NCBI GenBank assembly: GCA_930367205.1 | Contig: OV884011.1 | Span: 89,823,474-89,887,473 of the forward strand | Direction: 5' to 3' | Length of the DNA: 64,000 bases | Origin: Acanthosoma haemorrhoidale | Taxonomy: Eukaryota > Arthropoda > Insecta > Hemiptera > Acanthosomatidae | In this document: positions 59,685-64,000 of the stretch, piece by piece | Layout: each line of letters begins with the position of its first letter | Numbering within the stretch: the stretch's first letter is position 1 | Made by a program: the position numbers and the translations under genes | The notes under the pieces: generated by a model | The model's input: only the letters and a program-made list of their open reading frames with translations | The model's database searches: none | What the model was told of the DNA's origin: nothing

Positions 59685-62600
59685 GATTATATATTTAATT
59701 AACTTTCGTTACAGTAGAGATGTTCATGGAGAATATATAAATTTTACAAATACAGAATTTTCTATAAAAAAAATCGCCCAAATGAATGATAAATATAAAT
59801 GCTGTCGGGCCATATAGTGTAATATTTCGTGTTTATAGGCCGACTATGGCACTTGCAAAGAAAAAAGCAGACAGACGCAAGGGTGTAAACACACCAAGGT
59901 CTCTTATTTCGATAAAAAATTAGCAAAAATTTTGGCCGATAAAATAAACTTCGTCTTAATGGGTCATCTACCACGTTTTCCACATTTACTAATTGAGTAC
60001 AGCCGGGCAAACAATACATCATTACATATTAGACCACTAAAATATATGGCTAGTAAAAACGAACGAATAAAGCAGAATTAAGTCTTTCAAAACCATAAAG
60101 TTCTCACCTATCCCAGACAAATTAATAGTACCAAATAAAAAGTACCATTAGAAGGTATATTTGGGACCTAGCTATCTCTAAGTTCGTTGCTTTTGGAGTG
60201 CATTAACTCAAAAAGAACGGGATCGAAGGAGGTTAAAAGCAGTATAAACCAACAAATCGTGTCTGGACTAAAAGTTCCGGAAACGGTGGAAGGAAACGTC
60301 CGGAGGCCATTGTTCAGAGCACAACTTCCTTCCTCGTCCACTCTCGAGTACTTAACCACAGTTTTAGTTCCGACTCTAAATTAGAAATGACTCTTTGAAT
60401 TTAAATGTATCCTGTCAATAGAAAACCATAAATAACAATTAAAGCAAGTTCAAAATAATTTGATTACATCAACTCTCTCAGTACAAATGATGGATACCAG
60501 TTAAGTTCAATTATCGGTAGAGTAACTATAACTATATAGAATGTACCATAATCCTACCAATCCACATTTACGTTTTCGTAAATGTAATCTAGGCTTTTAT
60601 TTATAATTTTATATTTAAAAATTATATATATTATATTATATTATCATATATATATATATAGGCATACATAATAATATTAATGTTGCCTTCCAACAGTATA
60701 ACAAGTCATTACCTTCCACTGATGTTTTATTTATAGAACAGCCCCCCAGAACCAAGAAGCAAAACAATCTGTAGTCTCCCGGGTGCAAAAGGTATAGTTA
60801 CTAGTTTTAAACTTCTTGCTTAGAAAACAAGAACACTTTGTACAATAAATAAATAAAAAATCGATGGTGATATTGCAGGATATGTTACATATAATTTACT
60901 GTTAATTAGGGCGCAGCATATGTGCGTATTCCATTTAGAATCATATCAGAGGAAAATAGGCAACACTGTTACCAAAACTATTAAAATAATATTTTATGAA
61001 TGCGAACTTTTATCATAGGAATGTTTTTATGGCAGTATTACATTGACATTTTGGTTTTCTTCAAATAAATATTTACAAAACAGAATCATCACATTTGTTA
61101 AATTATACACTACAGGTCACAAAAACGATTTATTTTTGTTACCTTTAGGGTTTTTTATTATCACTCATTCCGTTCACTTTTGTTTCTTTTATTAAGGTTA
61201 CTAAGACTGGTGGCGTTGAAGAGGGAAAGTTTAGTTCACGCCTATCCGTGAGTAAAGGGTGTACTACCGTTCAGAGTGATTGGTTATTTTAAGATTATTG
61301 AAGAACAATTATATAACGAAATAAAGAAAATTTACACTAATAACTTCATGGTGTGGGCCGCTTCAACCAATAGCACTGCGGTTGAAGAATCATTGGACAT
61401 AAATGTAACCAATATCAAGGTAAGATCTTAAGTTATGTTCAGTCGAAGTTCGGTTGAGTCCCCATTTCGCATAGATATTTGCATTTTATTATGACAGAGG
61501 TATGAAAACAATTCGTATATTTAATTTTTTTTTTAAAAAAAGTGGATTTTTCTCACTACTTAATTGGAAATACTCTTCACCTTCATACCATTCCACATCG
61601 TGGTATGCCTGGAATGCAATAACCAGTATCTGACCTCGATATCAATACGCCAACTCCTCGGATCATATTGCATGACCGAAAATTATACACTTCAGAATTC
61701 CTTGATGTCCCCCCATTATAAATAGTCTCAATGTGTTTTTTTTTTAAACAAGATTTAGAAGGCACATACGTATATTATGTATAAAAATAGGTATAAGGCG
61801 ATTTTTTTTATCCCTTCTTGCTTTGCAGTAACCCTATACGGATGTATTTTATTTATTTAATAGTACATTTCATATTATTTTTATGTTAAAAAATACATTT
61901 CCTTAAAATACAAAAAGGAAGTTAAAAAATGTTTTGGTAAGTCCTTGAAAAGTGATTATTAACAAAAATACTTTAAAAGAACGTTTGTTTCTTTTATCCC
62001 ATGAATTTATTTTCAATAGGTACTACGTGTATTTTATTTTAAAGAGAAAATCAATAGTTTGGCAAGAGAACTGAATGCGAAAAATGATATATTGATTTTT
62101 CCTTATTAATTCGGAGAGATCATTTAAAATTATATCTCTTTCGAAAAAAAAAAAAAATTGACTCATGCCACTTCTATTTCTAACAAGTACTAAACTAATT
62201 TAAACGGAGACGTTAAAATAAATTTGAAGTTGAGGCTAGAAGAATTGATATTTTAGCCTTCTGAATAGAAATATTTGCAGTGAGCAGTTTCATATTTTAT
62301 TGAGTCAGCGTCCTGTTCGGTATCTGCGGAGGCAAACGCTTTGCAAACATCCATTTTGGAGTTCTGTCGAATGGTAATTAGTTCTCTAGCCAAGCAAAAT
62401 TTATATGTTTATTTATAAAGTTGGTATGCGAGATAAGTTCTGTTTTTATGAGAAAAAAAACAGTGCAGGTAAAGTTCAATAGATCACTGACTTTCCATAT
62501 TTCTACTCAATTTTTTTTGATGTTGTTGCCTCACTTTTATACTATGTTTCATATTGGGTAGATCGTACTTTAAAGGTCCTGCAAGTGTTTTTTGGTTTAG

Positions 62601-64000
62601 GTTGTTGTTTCGTGTTACGATAATGCTAACTACTTGAATGCTAATATGCTGTGAGGTAACATTTCTTTCAAACCATGCCGTTAGTGAAAATTTGAATGTG
62701 CCTAGGAAAAAACAGACCAGGTGATCTTTGACAAGAAAAGACACGGTCCCAGTTATCAAAGTCTAGGAAATTGTCAAGGCTGTTTCATGTCCCCCAGGAT
62801 TCGCAGCATTATCTAAGACTTGCCGCAACAGGCAGTTTGTGTTCTTAGAAGGTCTAATCAATCTGTTCTACAAAGATGGCGGCCATGTAACTACTTAGAA
62901 AAAAAAAAAAAAGAGAAATAATAAACACATTTTGAACAACCGTTAAATTGGTAAACAACAATGACTCTAAACCGACCATCAGGTCAATTACTTTCGACAA
63001 TCAAGCATGTTAATGAATAAGCCAATAGCATTTATACAGCACATTTCCTAACGGCCTTCTTTGATGGTGGTACTTGTCTCACATTGAATAAAACAATCTG
63101 TTACAAGATGTGTAAGTTACAAATTCCCGCTGACGTTTGATGACCACCATCCAGTACCTATTGGCTAATAACAAGAGTCCAGGAGCTTTTAGCGTATATG
63201 TAGCATCAAATTACGCCAAATAATATAATCTGTAGTTACAGAGCCAGTATGTTTACATAATGGTATGAACCAGTTGGTTTACAACATTTTCTTTGGTGTT
63301 TGCCTTCTAACTGATAAGAGTGTCTTCAGGTACTTCAAAGATAATGTGGATACATTTTTTTTAAATGATTCAAACACTTTTTCTATCCAAAATGCATTGG
63401 GCCACGAACGCTTTCGACAGCGACACAACAGAGTAACTACACAAGATACATTTCAATATAATACAGTTGATCTCATCACAAGGATTATTTAAAAATCGTA
63501 ATAAAATATTATAATTAGATGCTTCGTTCAACTTCATCAAGATCGCATAAAACACTAATACACTTCTCTTCGATCTACCCGCAGTTATTTACATGCGCTT
63601 TCGGCGGCTATGCGACACCATACAATAGAAAATGGAAATAAAAGTGGAAATAATGTCTCCATTTCTCAAGCAGCCAGATCTGTTACTTAGAGTAACGTGA
63701 ATTAGAATAGCCCAGAAACAACAAAATAATTAAATATCATCTATTATGAAATATTAGCAATAGCACTTGATAATGAATGAACTACAAAGTCGAAAACATT
63801 CGTGCTTTAGTAAATACATTTTCGCATGGATAGAAAAAGTGTTTAATTCGTTAAAAAGGCATAATTTATTGTTTTGGTTTTCATAATATTAAGGTGTGGA
63901 AGCCTTCACGTTTATTAACCCAAAATAAGTGATAAGACTTTTTCATACATTTTCTCACTAGTGTGATTATGATTCTAAACATGGACTTACGTGACTACTC
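59685..64000. other. Intergenic DNA, nothing coding
   Basis: AT-rich with TA-rich sequence at 60615-60660 and A/T tracts. Two short related blocks, ACGCTTTCGACAGCGACAC (63409-63427) and GCGCTTTCGGCGGC..GCGACAC (63596-63618), echo the GCTTTCG motif of the family M elements. No gene, RNA or complete element recognised. Confidence 0.45.

Overview
This window looks like intergenic DNA from an insect nuclear genome. It is AT-rich (roughly one third G+C by eye) and full of microsatellites, A/T homopolymers, 5'-truncated non-LTR retrotransposons with Jockey-type reverse-transcriptase (RT) ends, a Tc1-like transposon relic and short inverted-repeat elements. I see no bacterial gene organisation, operon, rRNA, convincing tRNA or CRISPR. 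The Jockey-type C-termini point to an arthropod. I cannot name the species; a hemipteroid insect is only a guess.

No host gene can be called with confidence. Nearly all open frames are short, AT-driven and featureless. Three weak exon candidates are recorded: 39661-39943 (possible first coding exon ending in a good donor), 34413-34580 (G+C-rich island with a phase-compatible AG/GT pair) and 1502-1640 (short EGF-like cysteine pattern).

The content that can be supported is transposable-element debris. (1) Family J1, Jockey-like: copies at 4377-5050 plus 5425-5520, 17600-18010 (diverged), 21188-21326, 29806-30425, 33315-33435, 40905-41013, 58473-59228, and probably 10600-10878. (2) Family J2, a second LINE: 5051-5424, 38508-38802 and 45683-46340. 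The 5051-5424 copy sits inside a J1 copy and is flanked by an 11-bp target-site duplication. (3) A Tc1/mariner relic, 26162-27548, with terminal inverted repeats, two transposase pieces on the minus strand and a nested retroposed fragment (26641-26841) with its own 10-bp duplication. (4) Inverted-repeat elements: 19882-20101, 24049-24306 and 59460-59680 (one near-palindromic family), 31730-32280 and 45029-45590 (long-armed foldback elements), and 48983-49104 (mariner-type MITE).

The most notable structural signal is a 19-bp block (CCTGAGCGTCTGTGGCTCT, either strand). It occurs in the J1 3' untranslated region, in both arms of the 31730-32280 foldback element and beside the long GA microsatellite at 6913-7031, which suggests sequence exchange or shared ancestry. 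I found no new cellular system; what is interesting here is how these elements are built and nested.
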